Source of the DNA: an uncultured Bacillota bacterium
GTDB taxonomy: Bacteria; Bacillota; Clostridia; Christensenellales; UBA1242
Reading direction: 5' to 3'
Assembly (NCBI GenBank): GCA_949283975.1
Contig: CASDUK010000003.1
Span: forward strand, 62,001 to 126,000
Length of the DNA stretch: 64,000 nt
Below, one piece after another: positions 50,189 to 59,751 of the stretch. Position 1 is the stretch's first letter. Each line of letters opens with the position of its first letter. The notes under the pieces were generated by a model. That model made no database searches, was not told the DNA's origin, and was given only the letters and a program-made list of their open reading frames with translations. Position numbers and translations under genes: made by a program.

Positions 50189-51083
50189 AAATTTCTGATA
50201 GGTTTTTGGATTTTATTTTATTCCCAACCTGGCCAATTGCCCGGCTGAATTTTTTTGATGAAATTAGTTCAAGCGCAAATTTAGCAAATTTCCTTGCCAA
50301 AATTCTGTCCATAACAGAGGGGGCAGTTCCCCTTTGAACATATCCAATTCGGCAAGCCCGTGTTTCAATGTCCAACTCGTTTTGAATTTTTTTTGCAAGT
50401 TCAAAAACATCTAAAATATTTTCTCTAATTATGACAGATGGCGCTTCCTCTCCGTCTCCAATTGCCTCCTTAATTTTTGAAATTGTTTCTTTAAACGAAA
50501 ATTGTTTTGCCTCTGTTATTAAAATTGTTGCATCTGTTGCAATTGCGCTGCTAATTGCAATGTCGGGGCAGTGCCTTCCCATTACTTCACATATGAAAAT
50601 TCTGTTCAAAGAAAGCATTGTTTGCTTAATTTTGTCAATTGCGTCAACAGCGGCGTTAACTGCCGAGTCAAACCCAAGAGTTTGCTCTGTGTAGAAAAGG
50701 TCGTTGTCAATTGTTGCCGGAATATAAACAACCTTAATTCCTGCGGCCGAAAGTTCCTTTGCCCCGCGAAGAGTTCCGTCCCCACCAAGGACAATTAAAC
50801 AATCTATTTCGTTTAATTTAATATTTTGAATTGCGCGCCTAAAACCTTGTTTTGTTAAAAATTCGCTGCTTCGCGTGCTTTTTATGTTGCTTCCTCCAAG
50901 GTGGGCAATGTTTGAAACATCTTCTCTTGTCAGCGTCTTTGCTGAGTTGTCAATTAAACCCTGATAGCCAAACTTAAATGCAACAACTTCGTGCCCGGCC
51001 TTCAAAGCAAGGTTTGTAAACTTTGAAATAAAGGCGTTCATTCCCGGCGCGTCTCCGCCACTTGTTAAAATTCCAATTTTCAT
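50187..51083 (-). CDS. pfkA: 6-phosphofructokinase
   Basis: This glycolytic enzyme phosphorylates fructose 6-phosphate. The 298 residues (slightly short of the usual 319) contain ILTSGGDAPGMN at the N-terminus, GGDGT for ATP/Mg binding, PATIDND with the catalytic Asp, LGFDSAVN and MGRHCPDIA for substrate binding. The GGDGT form indicates ATP-dependent rather than PPi-dependent chemistry. It lies 12 nt downstream of dnaE with a GGAGG site and is likely cotranscribed with it, an unusual but not rare partner in Firmicutes. Confidence 0.96.
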   Translation of the reverse strand: MKIGILTSGGDAPGMNAFISKFTNLALKAGHEVVAFKFGYQGLIDNSAKTLTREDVSNIAHLGGSNIKSTRSSEFLTKQGFRRAIQNIKLNEIDCLIVLGGDGTLRGAKELSAAGIKVVYIPATIDNDLFYTEQTLGFDSAVNAAVDAIDKIKQTMLSLNRIFICEVMGRHCPDIAISSAIATDATILITEAKQFSFKETISKIKEAIGDGEEAPSVIIRENILDVFELAKKIQNELDIETRACRIGYVQRGTAPSVMDRILARKFAKFALELISSKKFSRAIGQVGNKIKSKNLSEI

Positions 51084-51095
51084 TTTTTTTCCTCC

Positions 51096-54000
51096 TTATC
51101 TAACAATTACATCTTCTTCGCCCAAAATTCCCAAAAGCTCACCAAGAAGGTGTTGAGAAATAGAAACCTCCTTGTTCATCTTAAAGGCGCTTCCCGTTTC
51201 CGAGCAGCGAACAAAAACTTCGCTTTTTCCGGGATAGGAATTTATTATTCCCGCAACGGCGTTGTAAAGCGGAATGTCTGTTACGTTAAACTTTAGGTAA
51301 AGTTTTTCAATTTTTTCTTCTTGGGTCTTTTGTTCTGATTTCCAAGGCAAAATTTCATCAACAATAATGCAGGGCTTTTCGCCGTCCCTAAAATTAAGTT
51401 TCCCCTTTATTGTTGCCATTGTGTCTTCAACCAATAGGTGTTTAACATTTCGGTATGGCCCGGGAAAAATTGTTAAATCAATTGTTCCATAAAGATCTTC
51501 AAGCTTAGCAAAGCCCATTTCCTTATTTCCGCTCTTAGTCATGGTTTTTCTTATGTCTGAGATAATTCCCCCGCAAACAACTCTCATGTCGTTTTCAAGG
51601 CCAGAGTTGGCAAATTGATCCGATTGCTCCTCTTCCAGCCCTTCGCCATCTTCAACGCTCTGGGTCGTTGCCAGCATGCTGGTGTTGAAGTTATACTTGG
51701 CAAATTCGTTAAGGTGGCCGTCTAACGGGTGGCCAGAGAGGTAAACTCCAACAACTTCCTTTTCAAATTTTAAAAGCGATTCCTTGTTAAACTCTTTTAT
51801 GTTGGGGTAGTCAAGCGTGTCCTCAAGCGCGGAGCTTTCCGAGGTGTCAAACAGCGAGAATTGGCCGGTTGCTTGCTTTTTTGCCTCTGCGCTAACCCTG
51901 CCAACCGCTGTTTCATAAACGCTCATGAGTTGAGAGCGGTGGAGGCCAAAACAATCAAATGCACCGGAGAGAATTAGGCTTTCCAAACAGCGTTTGTTTC
52001 TTGCTTGGGCGTCAACGCGCTTAATAAAGTCCATGAAATTTTTAAACTGTCCGTTTTTTTCTCTCTCTTCAATTATGCTCTCAATGAGCGAAATTCCAAC
52101 GTTTTTAACGGCCGCAAGGCCAAAGCGCAAGTTTCCTTCTTCAACAGAAAAATATGTTTGGCTTTTGTTTATGTCTGGAGGAAAAACTTTAAACCCTTCT
52201 TCTTTAACATAGGTTACATACTTTTTAATTTCATCAGCGTTTGTTATTCTGTTGTTTAAAACAGAACATAAGAATTCAATCTCATGATAACATTTCAAAT
52301 AGGCTGTTTGGTAGGATAAAAAGGCGTATGCAGCGGCGTGTGACTTGTTGAAAGCGTATTGAGCAAAGGATTCCATCTCCGAGAAAACTTGCTCTGCAAC
52401 CTCTCTGCTAATTCCAAGTTTTAATGCGCCAGGAATTGAAGCCTTTCCAGTTGGGTCTTCCCAACCTTCAATAAATTTCTTCTTTTCAATGGGCATTTTT
52501 TCAACCTTTTTCTTGCCCATAATTCGCCTAACATTGTCTGCCTGACCCATTGAATATCCCCCCATAACTTGGAAGATTTTCATAACTTGTTCCTGGTAGA
52601 CGATGCAACCATAGGTAACATTTAAAATTGGCTCTAAGCATGGGTGGGCATATTTAATTTCGCCTGGATTTTGCTTGTTTTTTATATATCTTGGAATTGA
52701 GTCCATTGGGCCGGGGCGATAAAGTGAAACGCCGGCAATTATGTCTTCTAAGCAGTCCGGCTTAAGGTCTCTCATAAACTTCTTCATTCCGTCACTTTCA
52801 AGTTGGAAAATTGCGTCTGTTTTTCCGCTGCTGATAAGATCATAAACATTTTTGTCGTCATATTCCATTGCATAGAAATCTATGTCAATTCCCTTGTTTT
52901 GTTTGACATATTTAATTGCCTTATCAATATCTGTTAGTGTTCTAAGCCCAAGGAAATCCATTTTCAAAAGGCCAAGCTGTTCAAGCTCAATCATGTTATA
53001 TTGGGTTGTTATGTCTTCGTCATTTCTTGCAAGTGGAACATAGTCGTCAACTCTCGTTGGCGCAATTAGAACGCCAGCGGCGTGGGTTGAGGTGTTCCTT
53101 GGGCTTCCTTCAAGTTTAATTGCCATGTCGGCAATTTCTTTAACCGCAGGGTCTTGCTGATAAAGTTCTCGAAGTTCTGGAATTATATATTTGTTGTTCT
53201 CTTCCTTTCCCGTTGTTCCAAAATAGAATTTTAAAACAGGCGGCTTTTTAATTCCGGCTGGAAGGCGGTTTGGAATTAATTTGGAAATTCTATCCGCCTC
53301 GGAATAGGGCATGTTAAGAGTTCTTGCAACATCTCTAATTGCGTTTTTTGCAGCCATTGTTCCAAATGTTACAATTAAAGCAACGTTGTCTTCGCCATAT
53401 TTTCTTCTGACATAGTCAATAACTTCCCCTCTTCGGTCGTAATCGAAGTCAACGTCAAAATCTGGCATCGAAACGCGCTCTTTGTGGATAAATCTTTCAA
53501 AGATTAAATCATATTTAAGCGGGTCAACCAAGGTTATTCCGCTTGCATAGGCAACAATGCTTCCCGCGCCGCTTCCCCTTCCCGGCCCAACAGGAATTCC
53601 GTTTTCTCTTGCATAATTTATGTAATCCCAAACAACAAGGAAATATTCAACAAACCCCTGGGAGTGAATTATCTCAAGTTCGCTCTCCGCTCTTTGCATA
53701 ATTTCGGGGGTGATTTCCCTATATTTTTTCTTTAAGCCCTCAAAAGTCAAGTGCCTTAAATATTCATAACAAGTCATTCCGTTTTCTGGGTGATAGGGTG
53801 GAATGTAATTTTCATTTGCCGGCATGACATATTTTTCGTCAATCCCAGGAATGTCTCCATGGGCTTTTGATCTAATAATAACATCGCATTTGTCTGCAAT
53901 TTCAAGCGTTGTATCAAGGGCGTCTTCAAAGCCGGCCATAGCTTCTTTCATTTCGTCATAAGTTTTGAAATAAAATTCGTCTGTTTCAAACTTAAGCCGG

Positions 54001-54689
54001 TCTGGGTCGTCAACCCTTTTTCCCATTTGAACGCACATCAAAACATCTTGCATCTTTGCATCGCCTTTTTCAATGTAGTGGCAATCGTTTGTTGCAACAA
54101 GTTTTATGTTTAATTTGTTGGAAAGAACTCTTAAAAATTTGTTAACCTCTTGCTGTTCGGCAAGGCCGTGGTTTTGAACTTCCAAATAAAAATCTTCTCC
54201 AAAAACTTCTTTAAACCACCTTGCCGCCCGCTCCGCCTCTTCAAACTGGCCAAGCAAAATTGATTGGGGAATTTTCCCCGCCAAACAGGCGCTTAAACAA
54301 ATTAGCCCCTCGCTGTGTTTTTTTAATGTTTCGAAATCTATCCTTGGCTTATAATAAAAGCCGTCTTTAAAGGCAATTGAATTTAGTTTTAAAAGGTTTT
54401 TATACCCCGTGTTGTTTTTTGCAAGCAAAATTTGGTGGTAAAATTTTTGTTTTCCCGCCTTAACAAAGAGATTATCGCAGAGATAGAACTCCGTTCCAAT
54501 AATTGGCTTAATTCCTGCAGCCAAACAGGAAGAATAAAATTGAAGAGCGCCATACATGTTTCCGTGGTCTGTTATTGCAACAGCGTCCCAACCGCGCTCC
54601 TTTGTTTTTTCAACAAGTTGTTTAATTCTTGCACATCCGTCCAGAAGGCTAAACTCAGTGTGGTTGTGAAGATGAACAAATTTTTCCAT
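51096..54689 (-). CDS. dnaE: DNA polymerase III alpha subunit DnaE
   Basis: This is the DnaE-type replicative polymerase, in Firmicutes usually extending RNA primers before PolC takes over. The 1197 residues begin with the PHP domain (VHLHNHTEFSLLDG, AITDHGNMYG), continue into the palm with PDFDVDFDYDRR (catalytic Asp residues about 400-410) and the fingers, and have tandem helix-hairpin-helix and OB-fold regions near the C-terminus (VVCGGIISDIRKT). The length and order are normal. The start has no strong site; ATG 54687-54689. It is part of a minus-strand block with pfkA downstream and whiA upstream. Confidence 0.98.
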   Translation of the reverse strand: MEKFVHLHNHTEFSLLDGCARIKQLVEKTKERGWDAVAITDHGNMYGALQFYSSCLAAGIKPIIGTEFYLCDNLFVKAGKQKFYHQILLAKNNTGYKNLLKLNSIAFKDGFYYKPRIDFETLKKHSEGLICLSACLAGKIPQSILLGQFEEAERAARWFKEVFGEDFYLEVQNHGLAEQQEVNKFLRVLSNKLNIKLVATNDCHYIEKGDAKMQDVLMCVQMGKRVDDPDRLKFETDEFYFKTYDEMKEAMAGFEDALDTTLEIADKCDVIIRSKAHGDIPGIDEKYVMPANENYIPPYHPENGMTCYEYLRHLTFEGLKKKYREITPEIMQRAESELEIIHSQGFVEYFLVVWDYINYARENGIPVGPGRGSGAGSIVAYASGITLVDPLKYDLIFERFIHKERVSMPDFDVDFDYDRRGEVIDYVRRKYGEDNVALIVTFGTMAAKNAIRDVARTLNMPYSEADRISKLIPNRLPAGIKKPPVLKFYFGTTGKEENNKYIIPELRELYQQDPAVKEIADMAIKLEGSPRNTSTHAAGVLIAPTRVDDYVPLARNDEDITTQYNMIELEQLGLLKMDFLGLRTLTDIDKAIKYVKQNKGIDIDFYAMEYDDKNVYDLISSGKTDAIFQLESDGMKKFMRDLKPDCLEDIIAGVSLYRPGPMDSIPRYIKNKQNPGEIKYAHPCLEPILNVTYGCIVYQEQVMKIFQVMGGYSMGQADNVRRIMGKKKVEKMPIEKKKFIEGWEDPTGKASIPGALKLGISREVAEQVFSEMESFAQYAFNKSHAAAYAFLSYQTAYLKCYHEIEFLCSVLNNRITNADEIKKYVTYVKEEGFKVFPPDINKSQTYFSVEEGNLRFGLAAVKNVGISLIESIIEEREKNGQFKNFMDFIKRVDAQARNKRCLESLILSGAFDCFGLHRSQLMSVYETAVGRVSAEAKKQATGQFSLFDTSESSALEDTLDYPNIKEFNKESLLKFEKEVVGVYLSGHPLDGHLNEFAKYNFNTSMLATTQSVEDGEGLEEEQSDQFANSGLENDMRVVCGGIISDIRKTMTKSGNKEMGFAKLEDLYGTIDLTIFPGPYRNVKHLLVEDTMATIKGKLNFRDGEKPCIIVDEILPWKSEQKTQEEKIEKLYLKFNVTDIPLYNAVAGIINSYPGKSEVFVRCSETGSAFKMNKEVSISQHLLGELLGILGEEDVIVR

Positions 54690-54734
54690 AGGTTTAGTTT
54701 ACACCCTTTAAAGGTTTTTTTGCAAGTGAAAAAT

Positions 54735-55685
54735 CTATAATTTTTCTGCAATAGAAACAATTTTTCTAAGCCGGTGGTTAAGCCCGCTTTTTGTCAGTTT
54801 AATGTTGGAAAGAAGGAGAAGAGAAGAAAGCGGTTCTTCTGGGTTTGCAAGCCTAAGAAGGGCAACTTCTTCAAGGTCTGGAGACAGCGCAGCAAGCCCA
54901 ATTTTCCTGTCTATCTTTTCAATTGCCTCAAGTTGTTTAAGGCTTGCATCAACTGTTTTTGAAATGTTCGCACTCAAACAGTTTGTTTGGCGGTTTATTT
55001 TGTTTCTAAAATCTCTCTTTGCAATTTCGTTTTCAAGCGTTAAAACAGAGCTGTTAGCGCCAATTAGTGCAAGCAGGTTTGAAACCTGGGTTGCATCTTT
55101 CAAATATAGAACATAAATGTTTTTTCTCTTTATTAATTTTGGGAAAATGTCAAATTGCGCTAAAATATGGGCAAATTCTCGAAGAAGGGGAAGGCTTTTA
55201 GAGCCAAATTCAAGATGATAGCCGCTAGACGTTTTTTCGTTTGGTTTTTGGCTAATTTTTATGCTTGACGTTCCACAGCCAATAAACATTCCCCTACAAA
55301 AATTTTTTATGTCCTCATTTTTTTCAGAAATTAAATGCAAATTATTTTCTATGTTATTTTCAACATTTAAGCCAAATTTTTCAAACAATATTTCCAATAT
55401 ATTGTTTTTAAAAATAATTTTATAAAAAATTTTATTATTTATTTTAAAACTCTCTAAATTTTTAATATTTTCATCAATATTTTTATTAATTCCATATTTT
55501 TTCAACAATATTTTTAAATTTTTTTTGCAAAAAGAAAACAAATTTTCTAAATCTGTTGTAATTTCAACATTTCCCTCTTCATCGTAGCTTCCGCTTGAAA
55601 CAAAGAGGCCAAAGAAAAAAGCGCTGGAAACTTTTGAGTTTTCAGAAAGTAGCTCTGCTTTGGTTGCTTTAGAAAAGGACTCCAA
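54735..55685 (-). CDS. whiA: sporulation/cell division regulator WhiA
   Basis: WhiA is a DNA-binding protein with a degenerate LAGLIDADG homing-endonuclease N-domain and a C-terminal helix-turn-helix. It affects division and chromosome segregation in Firmicutes. The 316 residues fit. Signatures: LSENSKVSSAFFFGLFVSSGSY, FCRGMFIGCGTSS in the N-domain, and NPEEPLSSLLLLSNIKLTKSGLNHRL in the helix-turn-helix. The start is a TTG with AAGGAG; its PHP partner ends at 55686, so the two genes abut. In many Firmicutes whiA follows rapZ and yvcK; here it follows a PHP gene. Confidence 0.95.
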   Translation of the reverse strand: MESFSKATKAELLSENSKVSSAFFFGLFVSSGSYDEEGNVEITTDLENLFSFCKKNLKILLKKYGINKNIDENIKNLESFKINNKIFYKIIFKNNILEILFEKFGLNVENNIENNLHLISEKNEDIKNFCRGMFIGCGTSSIKISQKPNEKTSSGYHLEFGSKSLPLLREFAHILAQFDIFPKLIKRKNIYVLYLKDATQVSNLLALIGANSSVLTLENEIAKRDFRNKINRQTNCLSANISKTVDASLKQLEAIEKIDRKIGLAALSPDLEEVALLRLANPEEPLSSLLLLSNIKLTKSGLNHRLRKIVSIAEKL

Positions 55686-56438
55686 CTATTTTTTCTCCTT
55701 TTTAAACTGAGGCAATTTGTCAATATTAACAATTAGCTCAAGCGGAATGTTAAGGCGGGTTATAAGCGCAATTGCGTTGTTAACTTCGCCTACGCGCTCT
55801 GAGCTGTGGGCATCAGAATCTAAAATAAATTTTACGCCAGCCTTTGCCATTTCAACCATCTCTTCGTCCGTGAAGAAAATTTTCTTGCCGTTAAGTTCAA
55901 TAAGTGTTCCCGCCTCCTTTGCGGCAAGGGCAACTTTAAGGGTGTCCACCCTCATTCCTCGATTTAGATGAGAGAGAATGTCTATTTTATATTTCTTTAA
56001 AGCTTGGAGATAGACGTTTGTGTTTTTCTCAAGTTTTTTCTTTGAAATTGGAAAAATTTTTGAAAGATTGTTTCTAACAAAAAGGCTAAGCTGATCTTTA
56101 AAAGTTTTTGCGGTTACGAATTTGTGTTGACCAACAATAACTAAATCTAGTTTAGAAAAATCTTCTTCATTTAAATCAATTGTTCCATCGTTTGAAATAA
56201 AGTTTGCCTCAACGCCAAGCAAAACTTTAACCCCCGTTTGCCTTTCGGCCTCTAAACATTGCCTTCTCATCTCATCAAGATCTGTTCTCTTCATCGCATA
56301 AAGTTTATGGTTAAAGCCGTGGTCTGTTATTGCAATTGCTTTAAGGCCCTTTTTCTTTGCCGAAATCGCATTTTCTAAAATTGTTCCCTTTCCGTGGCTG
56401 AAGGGTGTGTGGGTGTGAAAATCTCCTGTTAAAAGCAA
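55686..56438 (-). CDS. PHP-domain metal-dependent phosphoesterase
   Basis: The start was set at TTG 56436-56438 with GGAGG 8 nt upstream; a longer TTG start at 56474 lacks one. The 250 residues form a PHP domain with metal ligands in FHTHTPFSHGKG, AITDHGF, GVEANFIS, HLNRG and DSDAHSSE. Such YcdX-like proteins hydrolyse phosphate esters; some are histidinol-phosphatase relatives, but the substrate here is unknown. The 5' part overlaps the 3' end of murB by 98 nt and the stop abuts whiA. Confidence 0.85.
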   Translation of the reverse strand: MLLTGDFHTHTPFSHGKGTILENAISAKKKGLKAIAITDHGFNHKLYAMKRTDLDEMRRQCLEAERQTGVKVLLGVEANFISNDGTIDLNEEDFSKLDLVIVGQHKFVTAKTFKDQLSLFVRNNLSKIFPISKKKLEKNTNVYLQALKKYKIDILSHLNRGMRVDTLKVALAAKEAGTLIELNGKKIFFTDEEMVEMAKAGVKFILDSDAHSSERVGEVNNAIALITRLNIPLELIVNIDKLPQFKKEKK

Positions 56439-57339
56439 GCTTTTTTCCTCCAAAGATAATAATTTCTTCTTCAAGTTTTAGGTTGTTTGTTTTATAAACA
56501 ATTTTTTTAATTTTTTTAATCAGCCGCAAAACATCTTTTGCCGAGGCATTTTCAAAGTTAACAATAAAGCCCGCGTGTTTTTCGCTAACTTTCGCCCCTC
56601 CTATTTTAACACCTTTTAGCCCCAAGTTGTCAATTATTTTTGCGGGAAAAATTGTTTGGCCGTCAACTTTAAGCCTTTTAAAGACGCTTCCCGCGCAAAA
56701 AGCGCCATATGGTTGTGTTTGTTTTCTCCTTTCTAAAAATAATTTCATCTTTTCATCAATTTGGTTTTTGTTTCCATGCAAAAGAGAAAACTGCGCGCCC
56801 AAAATTACGCCCCCGTCTCTTTTAAAACTTGAATCCCTGTGAGAATAAGAAAAATTTTTAGTCCAAAAAATTTTCCCGTTCCTAAAAACTTTAACGCGCG
56901 AAACATGGCCTAAAACTTCTTCTTCAAAAGCGCCAGCATTTCCAAAAATTGCCCCGCCAACAGTTCCAGGAATTCCATAAAGAAATTCAAGGCCGCAAAG
57001 CGAGTTGTCTCTTGCTATTTTGCAAACAGAAAAAAGGCTTGCGCCAGCCATTGCTGTTAGTTTGTTTTTTCCAACATAAATTCTTTTAAAGTTTCCGCTA
57101 AGCTTAATAATCGTTCCGTTGTAATATTTAAATGAGAGCAGGGTGTTTGTTCCTCCGCCAAGAATAAAAAACTTTTTACATTTTGAAAGAATATTTTCTA
57201 GCGTTTTTTGGTTTTTTACAACAACAAAATATTTTGCCTTTCCTCCAATTTTAAACGAAGTTTGGGAGGCGAGAGAATGGTTATAATAAGTAGTTGCATC
57301 TTTAAGGCTTAAACTTTTTAAAAATTTTTTATAACGCAT
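56341..57339 (-). CDS. murB: UDP-N-acetylenolpyruvoylglucosamine reductase MurB
   Basis: MurB uses FAD and NADPH to make UDP-MurNAc for peptidoglycan. Signatures: SFKIGGKAKYFV, GIPGTVGGAIFGNAGAF, YSHRDSSFKRD and the catalytic Ser region CAGSVFKRL, then KHAGFIVN. It belongs to the type IIb MurB proteins. The conserved end (LEEEIIIFGG) is followed by 34 extra residues (FNRRFSHPHTLQPRKGNN) that overlap the PHP gene by 98 nt, as if the original stop was lost. The start has no ribosome binding site, and a TATAAA box is 5 nt upstream. Confidence 0.95.
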   Translation of the reverse strand: MRYKKFLKSLSLKDATTYYNHSLASQTSFKIGGKAKYFVVVKNQKTLENILSKCKKFFILGGGTNTLLSFKYYNGTIIKLSGNFKRIYVGKNKLTAMAGASLFSVCKIARDNSLCGLEFLYGIPGTVGGAIFGNAGAFEEEVLGHVSRVKVFRNGKIFWTKNFSYSHRDSSFKRDGGVILGAQFSLLHGNKNQIDEKMKLFLERRKQTQPYGAFCAGSVFKRLKVDGQTIFPAKIIDNLGLKGVKIGGAKVSEKHAGFIVNFENASAKDVLRLIKKIKKIVYKTNNLKLEEEIIIFGGKKLAFNRRFSHPHTLQPRKGNNFRKCDFGKEKGP

Positions 57340-57396
57340 GTTAATTTATATGAAAAAATAAACTTTTTATTTAAATAACAAATGCGCTTTGAGCCT

Positions 57397-58197
57397 TTAA
57401 AGGTTTAAAACCTCCGTGTAAACTTTGTTTTTGGCAAGGTTGCGTTCTTTGGCAACTTTTTTAATAGCATCGTTTTTCCCAAACCCAAGGTTAATATAAA
57501 ACTTAACATGTTCCAAGATTGACATCTTTGAAAAGTCTTCGCCCTTCGAACCTGCAACAATTAAAACAAATTCGCCGCGGCCATCAACTTCTGGGAGAGA
57601 GGAGAGGTTGAAGAAGGTTTTTGTTTCATGAAGTTTTGTAATTTCTTTAATCAAACATGCTTTTCTGTCTCCAAGAGCGTTAAACAAAAATTCAATGTCT
57701 TGCTTTAGGTTGTGGGGCGAAACGTAGAATATTAGTGTTGATTTAAGAGTTATGATTTGAGAAATTAAAGCCTCTTTTCCCGAATTTTTTTCTGGAAGAA
57801 AGCCGCCAAAATAAAAGTTTCTGGAATCAAACCCGCTTAAAACAAGCCCGCTAATAAGCGCGCATGCGCCGGGAACAACGGTGTAGTCATAATTATTTTC
57901 CGCAAGAAGTTTTACAAGAATTCCTCCCGGATCTGAAATTCCCGGCGTTCCGGCATCGGAAATCACGCAAATTTCCTTTCCCTCTTGCGCAAGGTTTAAA
58001 ATTTTTTCTGCCGACTTGTGCTCGTTGAACTTATGATAGGAAAGAAGCGTTTTTCCGGTTATGTTAAAGTGGGATAAAAGAATTTTTGAAGTTCTTGTAT
58101 CCTCACAACAAATTATGTCTGCCTTCTTTAAAGTTTCAAGCGCCCTAAGCGAAATGTCGCCCAAGTTTCCAATTGGCGTAGCAACAAAACTAACCAT
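57397..58197 (-). CDS. rsmI: 16S rRNA (cytidine1402-2'-O)-methyltransferase RsmI
   Basis: RsmI methylates the 2'-OH of C1402, the same nucleotide as RsmH. The 266 residues match: FVATPIGNLGDISLRAL, CEDTRTSKILL, VISDAGTPGISDPG and VVPGACALISGLVLSG are the SAM-binding tetrapyrrole methylase-type signatures. The start has a GGAGAAG site inside the end of the TrmN6-like gene (8-nt overlap), so the two are coupled. Confidence 0.97.
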   Translation of the reverse strand: MVSFVATPIGNLGDISLRALETLKKADIICCEDTRTSKILLSHFNITGKTLLSYHKFNEHKSAEKILNLAQEGKEICVISDAGTPGISDPGGILVKLLAENNYDYTVVPGACALISGLVLSGFDSRNFYFGGFLPEKNSGKEALISQIITLKSTLIFYVSPHNLKQDIEFLFNALGDRKACLIKEITKLHETKTFFNLSSLPEVDGRGEFVLIVAGSKGEDFSKMSILEHVKFYINLGFGKNDAIKKVAKERNLAKNKVYTEVLNL

Positions 58198-58933
58198 TTT
58201 CTTCTCCTAAAAGTTTTTTAATTGTGTAGAGGTAAGAGCCGTCCTTGTCGTTTGCAATTAGAGTTGGAAGAACCTTTAGCCCGCTCTTTGCCCCCTTTTT
58301 TGCTTCAATCAAAACTGCCGTTGGGGGCTTGGCCATTAAAGGGGAAACAAAAAGAAGTTTTTTGGGTTCTAAATTGTTTAACTTAAGTTCAGCAAAAATT
58401 TCTGAAAGTCGCTCTGGCCTATGAACAAAACAAAACTTGCCCCCAAACTTTAAAAGTTTTGCCGCGCAAAAAACAAGTTCTTTTAAAGAAAGCAAAATTT
58501 CATGGCGCGAAATTGCCCTTGAACTGTTCTCTCCAACAAGGCTTTTCTCGTTGGTTTTCATGTATGGCGGGTTGGAAAAAACAACATCAAAACTTTCGGG
58601 TTGGGCGTGATCTTTAAATTTTTGAATTGGCGCATGAATGATTTTAATTTTATCTTTTAAATTGTTCAATTCAACGTTTCTGTCTGCAAGTAGGGCGGCG
58701 GGCTTTTGAACCTCAAAGGCAACAATTTCTTTTGGATTGCACTTGTAAGACACCAAAATTGAAATTACGCCATTCCCACAGCCAATTTCAAGACATCTAT
58801 CGCTACTTTTTGCGCTAACAAAGTTTGCCAAAATTGCGGAGTCGCTTGTAAAGCAATATTTCTCTCCGTCCTGAATTATTTTAAGGCCGCCAATTTGAAG
58901 GTCCTCAAGCCTCTCGCTTTGATTTAGCTTCAT
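58190..58933 (-). CDS. TrmN6-like tRNA1(Val) (adenine37-N6)-methyltransferase
   Basis: The start was set at ATG 58931-58933 with AAGGAT 5 nt upstream; the longer in-frame start at 58984 lacks a site. The 247 residues show a class I methyltransferase fold with LEIGCGNGVISILV (motif I) and SNPPYMKTNEK (motif IV, N6-adenine type) as in YfiC/TrmN6. The start overlaps ricT by 29 nt and the stop overlaps rsmI by 8 nt, so ricT, this gene and rsmI are tightly coupled, as in many Firmicutes (yaaT-yabA-yabB-rsmI order, without yabA here). Confidence 0.9.
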   Translation of the reverse strand: MKLNQSERLEDLQIGGLKIIQDGEKYCFTSDSAILANFVSAKSSDRCLEIGCGNGVISILVSYKCNPKEIVAFEVQKPAALLADRNVELNNLKDKIKIIHAPIQKFKDHAQPESFDVVFSNPPYMKTNEKSLVGENSSRAISRHEILLSLKELVFCAAKLLKFGGKFCFVHRPERLSEIFAELKLNNLEPKKLLFVSPLMAKPPTAVLIEAKKGAKSGLKVLPTLIANDKDGSYLYTIKKLLGEENG

Positions 58934-59744
58934 TTTTATCCTTGTTTTGTTTAATTTGAGAAAGTTCGAAGTTCTTAACTTCAAAGTTCAAGTCATCACC
59001 AATTCTAACCTGAACAAGCCTCTTTAAAAGGTCGTTGTATAAAACCTTTCCTTCGCCAAGCGGCGTTTGAACAGTTGAGCCAACTTTTGGCATTAGTTTG
59101 TTTGTTTCAACATAGTGGTCGTTTTCATATCCAAGGCAACACAAAAGCCTTCCGCAAAGGCCGCTTATCTTAGTTGGGTTTAGTGAAAGATTTTGGTTTT
59201 TTGCCATCTTAACAGAAACATGTTCAAAATCTGTTAAAAATTGTTTGCAGCAACACTCCTTTCCACAAAGGCCAAAGCCGCCCATAATTCGCGTTTCATC
59301 GCGCGAGCCAATTTGGCGAAGTTCAATTCTCATTTTAAAAATCGCGGCAAGATTTTTAACAAGGTCTCTAAAATCAACGCGATTTTCAGCAGTGAAATAT
59401 ATAGAAGCCTTGCTTCTGTCAAGCGTTAGGTCAACTCCGCTAATTTTCATTTCCAGGCCAAGCTGATCAATTAGTTGATTTGTTTTCTCTTTAATTTGTT
59501 CTCTAACTTTTAAATTGTCTTTGTCTGTTTTAATTTCATGCTTGGTTGCAACTTTTACAAACGAAATTTTTTCTTCTTCATCTTCAAAACCTTCCTCAGG
59601 TTTTTCGGCGTTAATTTTAACAACCTTTGCAAGTTCAAACCCTCTTGGGCTTTCAACAACAACAACCGTTCCCGTGGCAACTTCTTCTGGGATTTCAACA
59701 AAGTGGCCAACCGGGCTGTTAGAAAATGTTATAAGTGCGTTCAT
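58905..59744 (-). CDS. ricT: RicT (YaaT) PSP1-domain protein
   Basis: RicT is part of the RicT-RicA-RicF complex that guides RNase Y and supports Spo0A phosphorylation in Bacillus. The 279 residues contain the PSP1 C-terminal domain with GLCGKECCCKQF and GLCGRLLCCLGYE, the Cys residues of which bind an iron-sulfur cluster, as well as GTVVVVESPRGFELAKV at the N-terminus. The start has an AGGAG site. It follows holB by 7 nt in the conserved tmk-holB-yaaT-like order. Confidence 0.97.
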   Translation of the reverse strand: MNALITFSNSPVGHFVEIPEEVATGTVVVVESPRGFELAKVVKINAEKPEEGFEDEEEKISFVKVATKHEIKTDKDNLKVREQIKEKTNQLIDQLGLEMKISGVDLTLDRSKASIYFTAENRVDFRDLVKNLAAIFKMRIELRQIGSRDETRIMGGFGLCGKECCCKQFLTDFEHVSVKMAKNQNLSLNPTKISGLCGRLLCCLGYENDHYVETNKLMPKVGSTVQTPLGEGKVLYNDLLKRLVQVRIGDDLNFEVKNFELSQIKQNKDKNEAKSKREA

Positions 59745-59751
59745 ATTTCTC

